From contig CH002498.1 in NCBI GenBank assembly GCA_000149265.1, positions 198,298 to 262,297 on the forward strand: a stretch of 64,000 nucleotides of DNA. The letters are read 5' to 3'. The notes beneath the pieces were generated by a model. That model was not told where the DNA came from. It saw only the letters and a list, made by a program, of their open reading frames with translations, and searched no databases. The translations under genes and the position numbers were made by a program. The DNA is from Ciona savignyi. Taxonomy: Eukaryota > Chordata > Ascidiacea > Phlebobranchia > Cionidae. Positions 48,401 through 63,400 of this stretch are shown here, piece by piece (within the stretch, counting starts at the first letter, position 1; each line of letters opens with the position of its first letter).

Positions 48401-51400
48401 GAGCAAGCACGCGGTGGTAAAGGACACAGCAGGGGAATCGGAACACACCATTATGTACACAACACACCTGCTGATTTTAAGGTACGCTAGAAATGATTCT
48501 GGCCCTACAGTATTTTAATGATTGCCAGCATAAAAACTATTACCTGTTTACTCAGAGTATGAAAATTGAATGTCCTAGAATGATTCGATGAATTTAATGT
48601 GTTTGGGTCATTTTCCATTGATCAGGGCAATCGTCAGATTACCTCGGACCCACTGTCGGGTTAACAGAGCTATTTCAGTGTTTTGTGTATGATTAACACA
48701 TTCCTACAATTTAGTAGAACCCATTAATCCGCTGAGTTCAGGCAATGTCTGTTAGAGCCTTGCCGAAGGACGAACTGACTAGCTAGCGAAAAGTTTCGAA
48801 CCTGCAATCCTTCGGCTTAAAGACGATGCACTTAACCACTAGACTAATCTGTTGGATTAATAAAAAGGTAGACTATAAATTAAAAACAAGCTTTTAAGAA
48901 AATAAAAAAGTCACATGAAACACGAAAAATTCTTGCATTAACATTCATAAAATGTATATTTAAGAGTTTAAAAGTTTAATCTAAAAAAATATCTCTTTAT
49001 CATAAGTTCAGAATGTTTCCAATTTCCACTTTTGACCAACAAAACAGCTTATATTGGTACAATTTTAGTGCCAGTCTATTTAACTTTATTTATAAAATCT
49101 CTTCGAACTTAGATTGATCAGAACAAGTTCATGGAGTTTGGTGGGGTGGAAAACCACGACGATTTCTACACTTTGGATTCTGAAGAACCAGATCCCAATG
49201 ATGAGGGGGTAATAGGGGACGGTCAGGGTTACCAACGTACGATCACTGCGTCGTCCATGGTCTCCGGGGGTCTGGGTTCAAGTGCTACCCCTCATGTTCA
49301 AGATCAAAGGGGTTATTACGTAATCTATGAAGCAGCTTTATCCGAGTTAAAGGACCTGGAAAGGGAATTGCTCCTCATGGCATCACAGTTCATACAAAAA
49401 GATACTGGTAAGTGCTCCCATTCTGGATAGTAATATTAAATTCAAATATTGAACAACCATTAAACAATGTATTACTTTACAAGCTTAACCTGCATGCAAA
49501 GATAAATTTCAGACTAACTCCCTTTCGACTAAATAATAACATATCTGTCTCAGAAAGTATAACCTGTTGAGTCCTCTTAATGACCTGGTTTTAATTTAAG
49601 TTAACCCAGTTTGTCTAAAAATACTAGTCAATAGTCTGCTGTTACTACACACGCCAATCCAACAAGGACAGTCCTGTAATAAGTTAAGCTCCAACTGTAT
49701 TTCTAATAAAAAGAGGGTAATATAACAGTATAATTAAAAATTATACGTCATTGTATGTAACACCCAAAATACCACAAGTTTAATTTACGATTAGTGGTCA
49801 GTTTTAATAGTGGTATGTAGACTAATGCTATATTTTTACCAGTCTCACCTTACTCAATACCTTTTCATCAATACAAATTGATGAAAAACCCAGTGGATTA
49901 ATGGGTTCTACCAAATTGAAGGGATGTGTCTATTACAACACTCTGCAATAGCTCCGGTAACCCGACGATGGGTGCGGTGATCTGACGATTGCCGGTGTGT
50001 TAACCCCCTGGTTTACCCATTCAAGGGGATAAACATAAATATCCTATCCTAACCTAAAAAATGCATTACCACTTCTGCATCATTTTCTGCTCAATTCAGC
50101 CAACAGATCTGTCCACCGGCGCTCAAGCACGGAGCGAGTCCAGCGGCGACACGAGGCGCCCGGAGAGGTCGATATAGCGTCGTACGGTCACCGTGAGATT
50201 GACAGATTTGCTGTCATTCTTGATATGTGGACTTGTGAGCTTAATTTTCTAGCAAACAAGCGAAAGGTTGGTAGTTTTTTTTAATTTTTGTGATAAATGA
50301 CCTTTCCTTTTATCAAATGATGAATATTGAAATTAGAATTAAATTTATTAAACTAGGTCCATGATCTATCACCAATGTATGTTCTGTGTTTTGGAAAAGG
50401 AATATTAACACAACCCAGTGGTTTCTAATGGGGAAACACATATAAAACACATGAATTCACTGGATTTAAAAGATGATAAGGGCCTTGCCTAAAGACACAA
50501 CCAATTAGCTGTTGACCAATTTCGAACTTGCAACCTGTTTGACTAACAAGTGAAGCAAATACAACAATATATTCGGTCAGATTGTAATCCCCACAATTTA
50601 ATTACTATACACCAATATGGAGTCCTCATTATGGACATTTTAATTATTAGTTTGTTTGTCAAATTTGGAAACCGGCATTGGTTGACTAACGAATGTAGAA
50701 CTATTGTTCATTGCACTGCTGCTGAAAACTTTTAAATTTACATTTTAATGTGGATGTAGCCCTAATTTTCTATCAATTTTAATTGTTTTTATAGCTTTTG
50801 GATTGCTACTTGGAGTCTTACCAAAATACATTTGATCCAAGTGACAGACAAGATCTTGCCCAGGTAAGCAGTTGCCTTACTTTACTGCGTCTTCTTGTAT
50901 TAAAGCTAAATGCAAAATAGTGTGTTCAATGACTTTTATAAAAACAAGTTGAACTTTCCTATTAATACATTATGAAATTGCGATTTTTCTTCAACAACAG
51001 TTCTAATTATTTGAATTACATTTCATTTTAATAAGTGCAAAATGTTCATGCTATTTGTATCATAACATACCATGGTTTCTCCTGATGATATCACAAATTT
51101 TTTTATTTTATTTCAATACTTTTCACCAATTTTCTCACAGCATATTGAATCATCATTACTTTTGCTTTTAGTGCCGAAAAAAATTTACTCCATGATTTTT
51201 TCTTGGTGCATTAATAATAGACTTAGTATGCAACCTTGCATTATGCTGCATGGCAATATTATGATTTTTTTTAGTCTTAAGGGCACGCTATACATGAAAT
51301 AACTTTCTTTTATTTAACAACAACACCACAAATTTAATAGAATAAGTATGAATTTTGTAGACGTTTCAGCAGAAGTTATTTAACAGAACATATGTCTAAT

Positions 51401-54400
51401 AAATATTTATTCCATTATGGTGGTCTATTGTTTCCACTCAATTTAATAAACATTGACATTCGAAATAACAGTACTTTCAACCCACAGATAATGACAGACA
51501 TACTGCACCAACGACCAAGATATGACTTTACCCAGGACTACTTTATCAGGGTCTACAGGAATGAATGTGCTTGTTTAAGGCTGCAAACTGTGCTAATAAC
51601 TCAGGTATTTCTAAATTCAATGCGTCGTTCTCATGAAAATTTTATTATTTTTGGTAGATCAGCCGAGTAGTTAAGTAGTTAAAAATATTGTCTATAAACC
51701 TAATGATTCCGAATTCAATCCCCGCCCCTTGCAATTAGTTCCAAAATTTCAAATTGCATAATTAAAATTATATCTGATAGATCCAAACCCAAACTTTTAT
51801 CGCACGGTAGCAAGTACAGTGACACAAACACACTGTAATTGCTTTAGTATCCGACTGCATGCATATAGTAATCTCTACCCTGCTTTGTTAGATGGCAGTA
51901 TTGTGGTTAACCATAATATTTATATTAGAAATAGGTTATTATTCGGATAGATTAATCTATTGGGTTACTGCGTAACCTTTCAGCCTAGGGGTTGCAGATT
52001 CATAATTGCTCTGTAGCTAGTCGGCTGTGTCCATGGTCAAGGCACTTAATGGACATTGTCTGAACTTAGGGGAATAATGGTTTGACTGAAATAAAAGAAT
52101 GACCTAATCATACACAACACACTGCAATAGCTTCGGTAACCCGACAGTGGGCGCGAGGTGATCTATTGATTGCCCATTTGTTAACCCCTTGGTTTTCCCA
52201 TTACGGGGATAAACATGAATAAATCCTGTAAAATTTTGTTTCAAATTTATTTTCCAGCAGGAATNNNNNNNNNNNNNNNNNNNNNNNNNNNNNNNNNNNN
52301 NNNNNNNNNNNNNNNNNNNNNNNNNNNNNNNNNNNNNNNNNNNNNNNNNNNNNNNNNNNNNNNNNNNNNNNNNNNNNNNNNNNNNNNNNNNNNNNNNNNN
52401 NNNNNNNAAATTTACCCTAGGTAGACTACTTTAAAATAAATGTTTGAATCCATTATAAAAGGCAATAATAAACTGCGTATCAATTAAAAAATGTAACTTA
52501 TTTAAAATGTTACAATTACTAAATAGTTTTTACAGATCTAACTAATTCTTAACACATAATTTACGAATCAGTGATATAGTAGACAGATATTAAATCCCAA
52601 TTAATAACTTTAGTCCTGAGGTTCTGCAGCCAATGTAGTATCCACTAACCCCCTGACCACCCACCCCCTTTAGGCAATAAACACAAATGTCCATATAAAT
52701 TTCAATGGTTGTGGGTTCGAGCCCTGGGGGGGCGTAAACTTTTTGTCGGACCGGTTAGTCTGTTGGTTTAGTGCAACGCCTTTTAACCAAAAGGTTAAGG
52801 GTTTGAAACTGTTCAATAGCTAGCCGGTTGTGTCCTTGGGAAAGGCACTAAACAGTAATTGCCTGTACCCAGCGATTAAATGGTTCTACCAAAGTAAAAA
52901 CTCAACAGTGGACACGAGGTGATCTGACGATTGCCCATGTGTTAACCTCCTTCGTTTTCCCATTTACGGAGATATACATGAATATCCTATCCTATCCATT
53001 TCTAGATCCTGTCAAGTCAGGTGGATGATTGCAGAACATATTTGAAACGAATATCGCACTCAAAGCATAGGATTGGAATGCCACTATATGCAAACCACAA
53101 ACAGGAGATATCCCCCAATCTACCCAAGTAATCTTTATTTTATTGAATATTCAACATATTCGAATCGCTCCTGTAAATTTACATACTTCATATTGCTAGT
53201 ATAGATGTCTATCTTGATTTCTTAGGCAATGATGCAAAAGCATGTGCATTTAATTGCAGTTTTTAATTTAATGTGTTTATTCATTTATTTCTTGTATGAG
53301 TAAGTAAAAAATTACATTAAAAATTGCGTAAAATGAGTTTAAAAGTTTTTAAAATATTTCTTATGCAAGCGCAGTTTGTTAAGTCTTCTTATGTCTTCCA
53401 ATGTTCTTCTAAACCATTTGTTTTGAATTAGAAGTAATCGATCATAACTTGCAATCCATCTAATATTTATTGTAAGTCTCGCAGTTTTCACGAAAACTGT
53501 TTTGCCGTGCTAATATTATGACATCACAATAGGCCAGCGTTGAAGCACCTTGACATGTTGGAGTTCCACCCGACACTAGGTGTCAGTGCGAGCAGAGTGA
53601 CAGAGGCATTACGATCAACTGTCCACGAATTGGAACAGGTGGGGGAAGTCATCTGCGTTTTCATCATTTTTATACAGATTTATTTTGTTTAGGCTAGTTT
53701 AATTTTGGCATTATCATAACAAAATTGGACATCATTATAACAAGATAACAATTTAATTTTGACCTCATAATTGCAAGATCTGGCATCATTATAACAAGCT
53801 TTTACATCATCATAACAGTAATCAAGATACCAGCATGATTTATTATCAAAGTAACAAGGGGAGATTAAAATTAAAATCTACAGAAGTTAAAATATGTGAA
53901 TACACAATTACCTAATAGTTTCGGTAAAAACCAAACTGCAACTGTTAAAATCAATTATTATCGAATCAGCAGTTTATTTTGTTGATGTTCCTTACTCTTG
54001 CATTCTATACAAAAAGAAATCTGGTTTTGAATCCAGCGATAACAAGTTTCATACTTGGTTTTACAGTTTTAAAAAAATCTCTTAATTGGTTATAGAATAA
54101 ATGCATTTTTATCATCCGCATGATATATATGATGCGATCCTGGAGTTTATCACAAGAGATGGGAAAACATAAGTCATAATTAATTAAACTTAGAAAAATC
54201 TCATATTTACATGTACTTAATCTGACTTATCAAGGCAATAATAGTTAAGTACCTTACTCAAATACACACAGCACAACTTAGCGAATAGAGTAAGCATCGT
54301 ACAGATAACCCTCTGGTATGACCATGGTGTCTATACCTCCACACCAGTGGACTTGATAAATAACAGCCTCGTGTTCAGATCCACAGGCCAACAAACATGA

Positions 54401-57400
54401 GCGAGTACATAGCGCTGGAGAAGCAAGTATTGGAGCTCGCACAGCGTGAATGGAGTGGGATGTCTGAAGTTGGAGGCTCATACCCGCCACAGATACAAAA
54501 TGATGTAAGCTGGGTGTGATATCATTGTAGGAGATGTGGTTTGAATTTTTTAATTGAATTTCCTTTAAAGTCAAATTTAAAAGTAAAATATTTACAAAAA
54601 GTTATCTCATTATTATGGTGTTAATGGCTGATGAGTAACTTTTAAATTACAGCAACATCAGGCTTATAGCTGCAATAAATTTAGATACAACTTTCTTTTT
54701 AAGAAAAACAGCCCAAACTAAATTTCAGTATTAGCCCAAAAAAATAAGTTAACTGTTTAACAATTTATAAAATATTTCTTTGTTTGGGTACAATGAGCAT
54801 TGATGTTATATTATTATATATGATCACGCTTCAGGTTTATTCAATAAGCTTGCTTATCACATTCCAAGGTTTTAGCAGTTTGATGCAAGAAAATAGCTGT
54901 AAATATATTTTGTCCAACTGGTTGTTGAATTCCCTGTGTATTTTTCCAGATTTTTTCGGGAGTGTTCGTCGAGGACCCATCCTTGGCGTGTGACGCAGCG
55001 GAATCAGTTTTGGCCAAGAACCAATCAAACTCAGCGACCAAAATAGCCGAGTCGCAGTCTGAAGCTGTGGAAACATGGCGAAATGTACTCGATGTCATTT
55101 TGCTGAGACATCGTTTGGTAGAAGCTGCTGGGGAGACAGAGATACTTTCCAGGTTAAAGATATTCTAAATAAAATATTTGATGACCTACTAATAAATTGA
55201 CACTATGACAAAGCAATTAAAGTAAAACCATAAAGAATAGGAAATCAGTCCCAAAGTGCCCCAACAGTCCACCCCTTTTATTATAATATTCTGTGTATTC
55301 TAATGCCTCTTGGTTATATGTTAAGAAAAATTTTATATTTACTTTCTGTCCATCAATTTTTAACTCATATTTTTGAATCGGTTATTACTAGGTTTATTAC
55401 TAAGATAGGATAGGATATTTATGTTTATCCATGTGAATGGGAAAACTAACCGGTTATCACACATGCAATAGTCAGATCACCTCGGCCCACCGTCGGGTTA
55501 CCGGAGCTATTGCAGTGTGTTGTGTTCGATTCACACAGTCCTTTAATTTAGTAGAACCCAGTTCAGGCGATGTCCGTTTTGTGCCTTGCCCAAAGACACA
55601 TCCAACTAGCTAGCAACCAGTTTTGTACCCTCAACCCTTGGGCTGAAAGATGACGCATTTAACCACAAGACTAAAGTCTTATTTTATTTAAGCATAAAGT
55701 GTGAGAAAATCTCCAAATTCCTTCAACAGACTATACAAGCAAGTGGGTTCTGAGATGGGATTTGAGGAGTTCCACATGTACCTGAGACTCGTCCAGTTTG
55801 AGTTCGCAAATCGCAAGGATCGGGTTGACCCTCACCCCTCCTCCATTACCAGCTTCATTCCCGATGATATGAGCTCTGACAGGTAGGAGGTTTAGTTTGG
55901 TTTATTCAGTTTTGCCCCAGTTTTAAATAACAGCCAATGAAACAAATCAGAACACAGAAACAGAAAAAAAGAGGTAAAATGTCATTAAAGCATGCCATTT
56001 AGAAAAAGGATATAAATAAAGATAAGGAAAGGATATTCATGTTTGTCTCCGTGAATTGGAAAACCAAGGGGGTTAACACACAGGCAATCGTCATATCACC
56101 TTGCGCCCACCGTTGGGTTAAATAAACAAATATAAAGGACATCGTTGCCAAACCTAGGTTAATGAACACTAATTTAAAAAGAACATATATTAATTCAGAC
56201 AGCATAACGCACTAAAGAAGAGTGTGTGGGTGAAGTTCTTGTGCTGGCAGAATTGTGTTCAGTTGTGTGTCAGTATTATGTGCGGGGGTGGCATGACATG
56301 ATAGGTTCAGGGTTTGGTCAACACCCTAGCCGAGGTATAAGCAACATATGGCATGGGTTGATTCCGCCCTGTGAAGGGACTTTGACCGGCCCGCAGACTG
56401 TATCTAACCATACCCTGTAATTAAGATATTGAATACTATTCATGAAATATCCGGCCCACCAAGGACTTCATTTTCCCATATCTGGCCCACTGACTAGAGA
56501 AATTGCCCACCCTTGCCCTAGCCACGACTGGGTATAATTATGTCCAAAATCAAGGTGCTTAAATGACTCAGTGGGTAGACATGTATGATTAAGTGAATTC
56601 ACTCCAAAAGCACTCAAAAACCTTTATTTGTTTTTCACAGTTTAAGATAAAGACGAATATTTAAACCCTTTTAAAATCTTATTTTGGGGAAAAAACGCAA
56701 CCATTTGCACACAAATCGCTTTTTATTAAATCTTTCAAAATTTCCAGATACATCCCACCCCATCTACTCCTTGCTGTCCAGGAATTAGATGAAAATCATC
56801 TTCCAAAATTCTCTTTTCGAAACAGAGAGTCATTTCTCCAAGTAAAACTTTATAAAATGCACAATTATGTAATGGATTAACCAGACACATTGTTCATAGT
56901 TACTAGTGTTTGTTTTATTAGTTGTCTTTTTGGGAGTTTATTTAACTGAACAGTATTCCTTGTAATGTGACACGGCTCTCTTGCCTTCCATTTTTTGCAA
57001 CCTCTCTACCATTTTACCTTCTCATTAACCATTCTTTGCAGCTGATAGAGTCGCACAGCGTCCATGAAAACTTACGTGTCGCCCTGGCGTGCCAAGTGAC
57101 ACATAAAAATGCACTGATTGTTGCGGTCACACAATCAAACAATTGCTCTCGCTGGAAGGAACTAAAGGCATCAGTAAATATGGACACATCAAGGGTAGGG
57201 GGTGATTTTGTGCTGACTTATGTTTGTGCCAAATCGTATTTGGTATATTTTGTGCTGACTCTTATTTGGTATATTACATGCTGACTTTTATTTAGTATAT
57301 TTTGTGCTGACTTTTATTTGGTATATTTTGTGCTGACTTTTATTTGGTATATTTTGTGCTGACTCTTATTTGGTATATTTTGTGCTGACTCTTATTTGGT

Positions 57401-60400
57401 ATATTTTGTGCTGACTCTTATTTGGTATATTTTGTGCTGACTCTTATTTGGTATATTTTGTGCTGACTTTTATTTGGTATACTTTGTGCTGACTTTCATT
57501 TGGTATATTTTGTGCTGACTCTTATTTGGTATATTTTGTGCTGACTTTCATTTGGTATATTTTGTGCTGACTTTCAATTGGTATATTTTGTGCTGACTCT
57601 TATTTGGTATATTTTGTGCTGACTTTTCTTTGGTATATTTTGTGCTGACTCTTATTTGGTATATTTTGTGCTGACTCTTATTTGGTATATTTTGTGCTGA
57701 TTTTATTTGGTATATTTTGTGCTGACTTTTATTTGGTATATTTTGTGCTGACTCTTATTTGGTATATTTTGTGCTGATTTTATTTGGTATATTTTGTGCT
57801 GACTCTTATTTGGTATATTTTGTGCTGACTCTTATTTGGTATATTTTGTGCTGACTCTTATTTGGTATATTTTGTGCTGACTTTTATTTGGTATACTTTG
57901 TGCTGACTTTCATTTGGTATATTTTGTGCTGACTCTTATTTGGTATATTTTGTGCTGACTTTCATTTGGTATATTTTGTGCTGACTTTCAATTGGTATAT
58001 TTTGTGCTGACTCTTATTTGGTATATTTTGTGCTGACTTTTCTTTGGTATATTTTGTGCTGACTCTTATTTGGTATATTTTGTGCTGACTCTTATTTGGT
58101 ATATTTTGTGCTGATTTTATTTGGTATATTTTGTGCTGACTTTTATTTGGTATATTTTGTGCTGACTCTTATTTGGTATATTTTGTGCTGATTTTATTTG
58201 GTATATTTTGTGCTGACTCTTATTTGGTATATTTTGTGCTGACTCTTATTTGGTATATTTTGTGCTGACTTTTATTTGGTATATTTTGTGCTGACTCTTA
58301 TTTGGTATATTTTGTGCTGACTTTCATTTGGTGTATTTTGTGCTGACTCTCATTTGGTATATTTTGTGCTGACTCTTATTTGGTATATTTTGTGCTGACT
58401 TTTATTTGGTATATTTTGTGCTGACTTTTATTTGGTATATTTTGTGCTGACTCTTATTTGGTATATTTTGTGCTGACTTTCAATTGGTATATTTTGTGCT
58501 GACTCTTATTTGGTATATTTTGTGCTGACTCTTATTTGGTATATTTTGTGCTGACTCTTATGTGGTATATTTTGTGCTGACTTTTATTTGGTATATTTTG
58601 TGCTGACTTTTATTTGGTATATTTTGTGCTGACTCTTATTTGGTATATTTTGTGCTGACTCTTATTTGGTATATTTTGTGCTGATTTTATTTGGTATATT
58701 TTGTGCTGACTCTCATTTGGTGTATTTTGTGCTGACTCTCATTTGGTATATTTTGTGCTGACTCTTATTTGGTATATTTTGTGCTGACTTTTATTTGGTA
58801 TATTTTGTGCTGACTCTTATATTGGTATATTTTGTGCTGACTCTTATTTGGTATATTTTGTGCTGATTTTATTTGGTATATTTTGTGCTGACTTTCATTT
58901 GGTGTATTTTGTGCTGACTCTTATTTGGTATATTTTGTGCTGACTCTTATTTGGTATATTTTGTGCTGACTCTTATTTGGTATATTTTGTGCTGACTTTT
59001 ATTTGGTATATTTTGTGCTGACTCTTATTTGGTATATTTTGTGCTGATTTTATTTGGTATATTTTGTGCTGACTCTGCTTTGGTATATTTTGTGCTGATT
59101 TTATTTGGTATATTTTGTGCTGACTCTGCTTTGGTATATTTTGTTCTGACTTTTATTTGGTATATTTTGTGCTGACTTTTATTTGGTATATTTTGTGCTG
59201 ACTCTTATTTGGTATATTTTGTGCTGACTTTTGTTTGGTATATTTTGTGCTGACTCTTATTTGGTATATTTTGTGCTGACTCTTATTTGGTATATTTTGT
59301 GCTGACTCTTATTTGGTATATTTTGTGCTGACTCTTATTTGGTATATTTTGTGCTGACTCTTATTTGGTATATTTTGCGCTGACTCTCATTTGGTATATT
59401 TTGTGCTGACTCATGGGTGTGATGAATCTTATTTGGTATATTTTGTGCTGACTCTAATATTTCCCTCAAGTTTTTAACCTTGTTTATATCAAGTAGCTAA
59501 TAAATTTAATGTATCATATGCAATTTTATCTGCATATAGTCTGAAGAAGTCATTTTATAATGTTAGGGCAGAATTGCCCTCAATTACAATATTCTATGTA
59601 TTCCATTGCCATATGGTTATATGTTGTTTAGGGAAATCTATGAAATTTTAGAGTTGCTTTCTGTCCATTTATTTTTGAACCCATGGTTTTAAATCTGTTA
59701 TCACAAAGTTTAATACTAAGTTCGTACTTATTGCACTGAATTTGATTTTATTAAAAAGTTTAAACAAACTTATAACTTAACTTGGCGCTGTAACACAAGT
59801 TATTTAGTAACTGACAAAATAACGTAATGCCGTAGAAAATAAGAGTAAATTAAACTGTAAAGTACAGAACCGAATTCAAAGCTGCTATAATAAAACACTC
59901 AACGAAAAGTACGCGCGGCAGATAGATTAAGTGATGCCAACAAAAATACTTAAAATACCATTGCACTTATTACAAATTGTAAGCTTCTTTTAGCCATCCT
60001 TTTATGCCACTCGGAATTAAATAGATAGAATATTCATCTTTATCCCCGTGAATGCTCCATATCCCGTGAATGAAAGAAAGAATCCATATCCCCGAATTAA
60101 CTGCTCACTCCATTTGTTGTATCAGGGATCAGAGACACGCAGCAGCCACAGCATCAGCACTACGCTCACGCAAGGCACTGCACGTTCAGGTGCCGTGTCA
60201 CCCAGCATGGCACGGAGACAACACCATGGACACGGCTATGCCGGCAAGCTGAAATTTGGTTTCGATAAGCAAAAAAGGTATGGACACAAAAAATTCAAAA
60301 TCACTGATTGGTGTTTAAAGTGTTTAAGTGTTTAATTCAAGAAAAAATCCAAACCAAAAAACTGTTAAAAGTTATTTACAAATCAATTAGCTTTTAATTT

Positions 60401-63400
60401 ACTAACGATTGTTTGAAATTCTGGACAATTGAGTTGAAATTACAATGTATCAATTCCGAATCTAAAAATGTTGCAATTCGATTTCAAAGCGTGAAGCCTG
60501 AACCAAAGAGGCCAATATCGCCCGGTAAGCACGTATGGTTCAGTGAGGACGTGGCTGAAAAACATGTGTAAGTCTGAAACCATCCGTACCTGCATGGTAG
60601 TCTGCATGAAGGAGTATGTAAAGCACCACTGCATGACCTGTTTTTATACCAGAGATAAAATGTACCATTCTCGTCTGTTATTCCCTCACTTATTTAATTT
60701 TTACTCATCACGAATATTCAATTTCTGCAAAAAACAATGTTGCAATGGAAATGTCCTTTCCAGCCCAAAAATCAAGTAATCACCTTATAAGTATTGGCAC
60801 CACATTCACAGTTAACCTAAATTTCTATATTTTAGTTAATAACTTTCTTATATTTTTACGCATTTAATTTATCTCTTTTTTCGGTGTCAGACAAATATTT
60901 AATCTAATATTTGCCATTTAAGTGAATTGCAAAATTTACATATTGTCTAATTAAACAATTTGGGCTCTGGTGTAAAGATAGACAATGAAGTAAGTTTTAA
61001 AGTTATTCAAGCACTGGTATACCTTTTATCAGCATACATTCCTTACATTTATTCAGAGTTAGGAAAAATAACATGTAGTGAAACTGTTGGATCAGAATAT
61101 TTTTTACAGCTTTACTATATACCTAGACTTGCTAAATAATAATATAAAGAGATTTTAGGTTATATGATAGGATAGGATATTTATGTTATTCTCAATTTGG
61201 AGAACCCATTAATTCGCTGGGTTAAGTCAATGTCCATTAAGTGCCTTGCCCAAGGACACAACCAACTTGCTGTAGACCAGTTTCGAATCTACAACCATTC
61301 GGTTGAAAGGCGATGCACTAACCACCAGACTAATAGATCGGACATTATAACCATCACTTGTGCATGATTAAGTTAGACATTCATTTAACAATAGAATTTA
61401 TTCCTGTGTTTTACTATTTTTTTAATCCGGAGAAAGGAATAGTTCAGAAAACAATGACTAAACAGATGATTTCATATTTTTATTAACAAATTTATATTTT
61501 TGTTTAACACTATGAATTAGCCACTATGGGCAGTAATGTCGTAAGGAAACTCATTTAACAATTATAAACTTTTTCATGGCTATATTTAAATTACAGAATT
61601 AGGCAAAATTTTATAACTGTGGTAACTGTATTCTGATGTATTCTGACAGGTAATCAGTATACTGATGATACCTAGGTTTAACCACCAGGATAATACTGGT
61701 TGTCTATTCCTCGTTATTATTTTAAATGAAAATACAAAATTCTATCCTTTCTGAATGAATACCTGCTAAATTATCATAATCGTAAAAAAAAATAAAAAAG
61801 TATATATGAATATAGGAAAAATACAAAATCTTTTCTAAATCAATACCTGCTAAATCTCATAATTGGATTCTTAGTACATATCACATGATTTTAGAGGCTC
61901 AGAAATTTCGATTTCGAGAGAATTTTTAAACTTTACTATATTTTCCAGGCCCCAGGATGCTTTCATATCAATTCAACTTGAGAAGACAGGTCCTCGTGAT
62001 GTTGTGGTCAATGCGTTCATCCACAAGAAAGAAACAGCCGGGATGTCCATGAGAAAGCCCGGAGAACTCGAGAAACTTAAACGTTTATTTGTCTCCGATT
62101 TCTGCAGAGAGTGAGTGTTCTAGGGGGATTTAATTGGATTCAGTATCAATTGGGATAAAATATTGATTAATACCTGAATATGAAACAAAAGAGTGTTATC
62201 ATACAGTCAGACTACTTATACTCCGCCCATCTGTCAGTTATTTAACGTTTTGCATTGTGTTGAATATGATCAAGATGTTCCTTTAATTATTAGTACACTT
62301 TGTTTATTAACGGGGTTAAAGTGGTTTTTACTAAGTGCCTTGCACAAAAAACACAACCATCTAGATAGCTGCTGGTTTGATCGTTTAACTTTACAACTGC
62401 CTGTAGACCTTCGCCAATCCTAGCAATTGGGCAAAACGGCTAGAATTAAAATGAAATAGGGTTTTAAGGTTTTTTCCTACATTTTCATGTCTCTTGTTTA
62501 CATAAAAACTATATATCTTTACAAATATTTCTTCGTTTTTATGTATTTCAGATCTGATTTCAACAAAGTAGTTAGGTGCTGCACTACAATTTTTTTATTG
62601 ATATCCCTTATAATTGTCCTGTTTTAACTGCAGGTTTGCCCCTTTTTTAACTGTGCTTTTGCAGGACATTAAGGATTTTATCTAATAACTTAATTCGTAT
62701 AATAAGCTGGTTATGCGTTAGTAGTAATTTTTGTCATTCTAAAAATAAATAATTGTGTTTTTATATTCAAATTGAATTTACTAACATATCTGCAGAGTTT
62801 CATACAGAATGAGTCTACATGCAATGAGGTCACAGATAGTGGCTTGTTATTCAGCTATACTGAACGCACTGGAACCATTCCCGTCAACCAGGGATCACTA
62901 TTTCCTTGTTGGTCGCCCTCATGAGAAGAAAAGAAAGATGGTAAGTTATCAGTGTGATGCAGTGCTTCCCAACTAAAAAGCCTACGGCACTGTTTGTATT
63001 TCTCATGTGTGTTGGAGGCAACACTTTACATTTGACTGTATAATGTAGAAATATGTTTAGCACTTCTAAAAATTAGTTATCTTAATTAAGTTAAATTTTA
63101 CATTCCTGTCAGTGAATACACATGTTACAAATATCGAAAATTAATGTGCAGTTTTTTTTCTCTTCCCTTTTAATGCCTTGTGTATTTTACATTTTCATAT
63201 TTTTTGTGTATTTGGTATGGTGTATTTTCATTCTGGCATAAAAACACTTTGCAAATTTCTTGTTGGTTTACTAGGGTGCTGCTAACTATCGATATCTTTG
63301 GTTAGCTACCATTAGCTTAAAATTGTTGTAAACCAATGATGTAATGTATATTCCTGTTAACCTCCCTGACTGGGAAAACCAAGGAGCTTAACATACAGGC

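Larger units (their letters stand above)
43466..51604 (+). other. Large gene, exons 5-17
   Basis: Exons 43466-43625, 44346-44579, 44909-45074, 45931-46038, 46447-46563, 47028-47139, 47603-47691, 47816-47928, 48354-48481, 49113-49407, 50100-50266, 50795-50863, 51488-51604. Recognisable stretches include DYWGVDGPMHCLKKPSNW (exon 7), GAYLSFLHLRHLKIRDMRRQ (exon 11) and LLDCYLESYQNTFDPSDRQ (exon 16). Exons 9, 12 and 14 encode low-complexity acidic or Ser-rich linkers. Exon 5 contributes a Ser-rich segment. Phases run without a break from exon 4 to exon 17. Confidence 0.85.

Noticed and set aside
52698-52735. tRNA T-arm (GTGGGTTCGAGCCC)
   Set aside because: The rest of a tRNA cannot be found upstream; probably the remains of a tRNA-derived repeat.
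57205-59455. CRISPR-like array
   Set aside because: Units are contiguous without unique spacers, and the setting is an intron of an animal gene.
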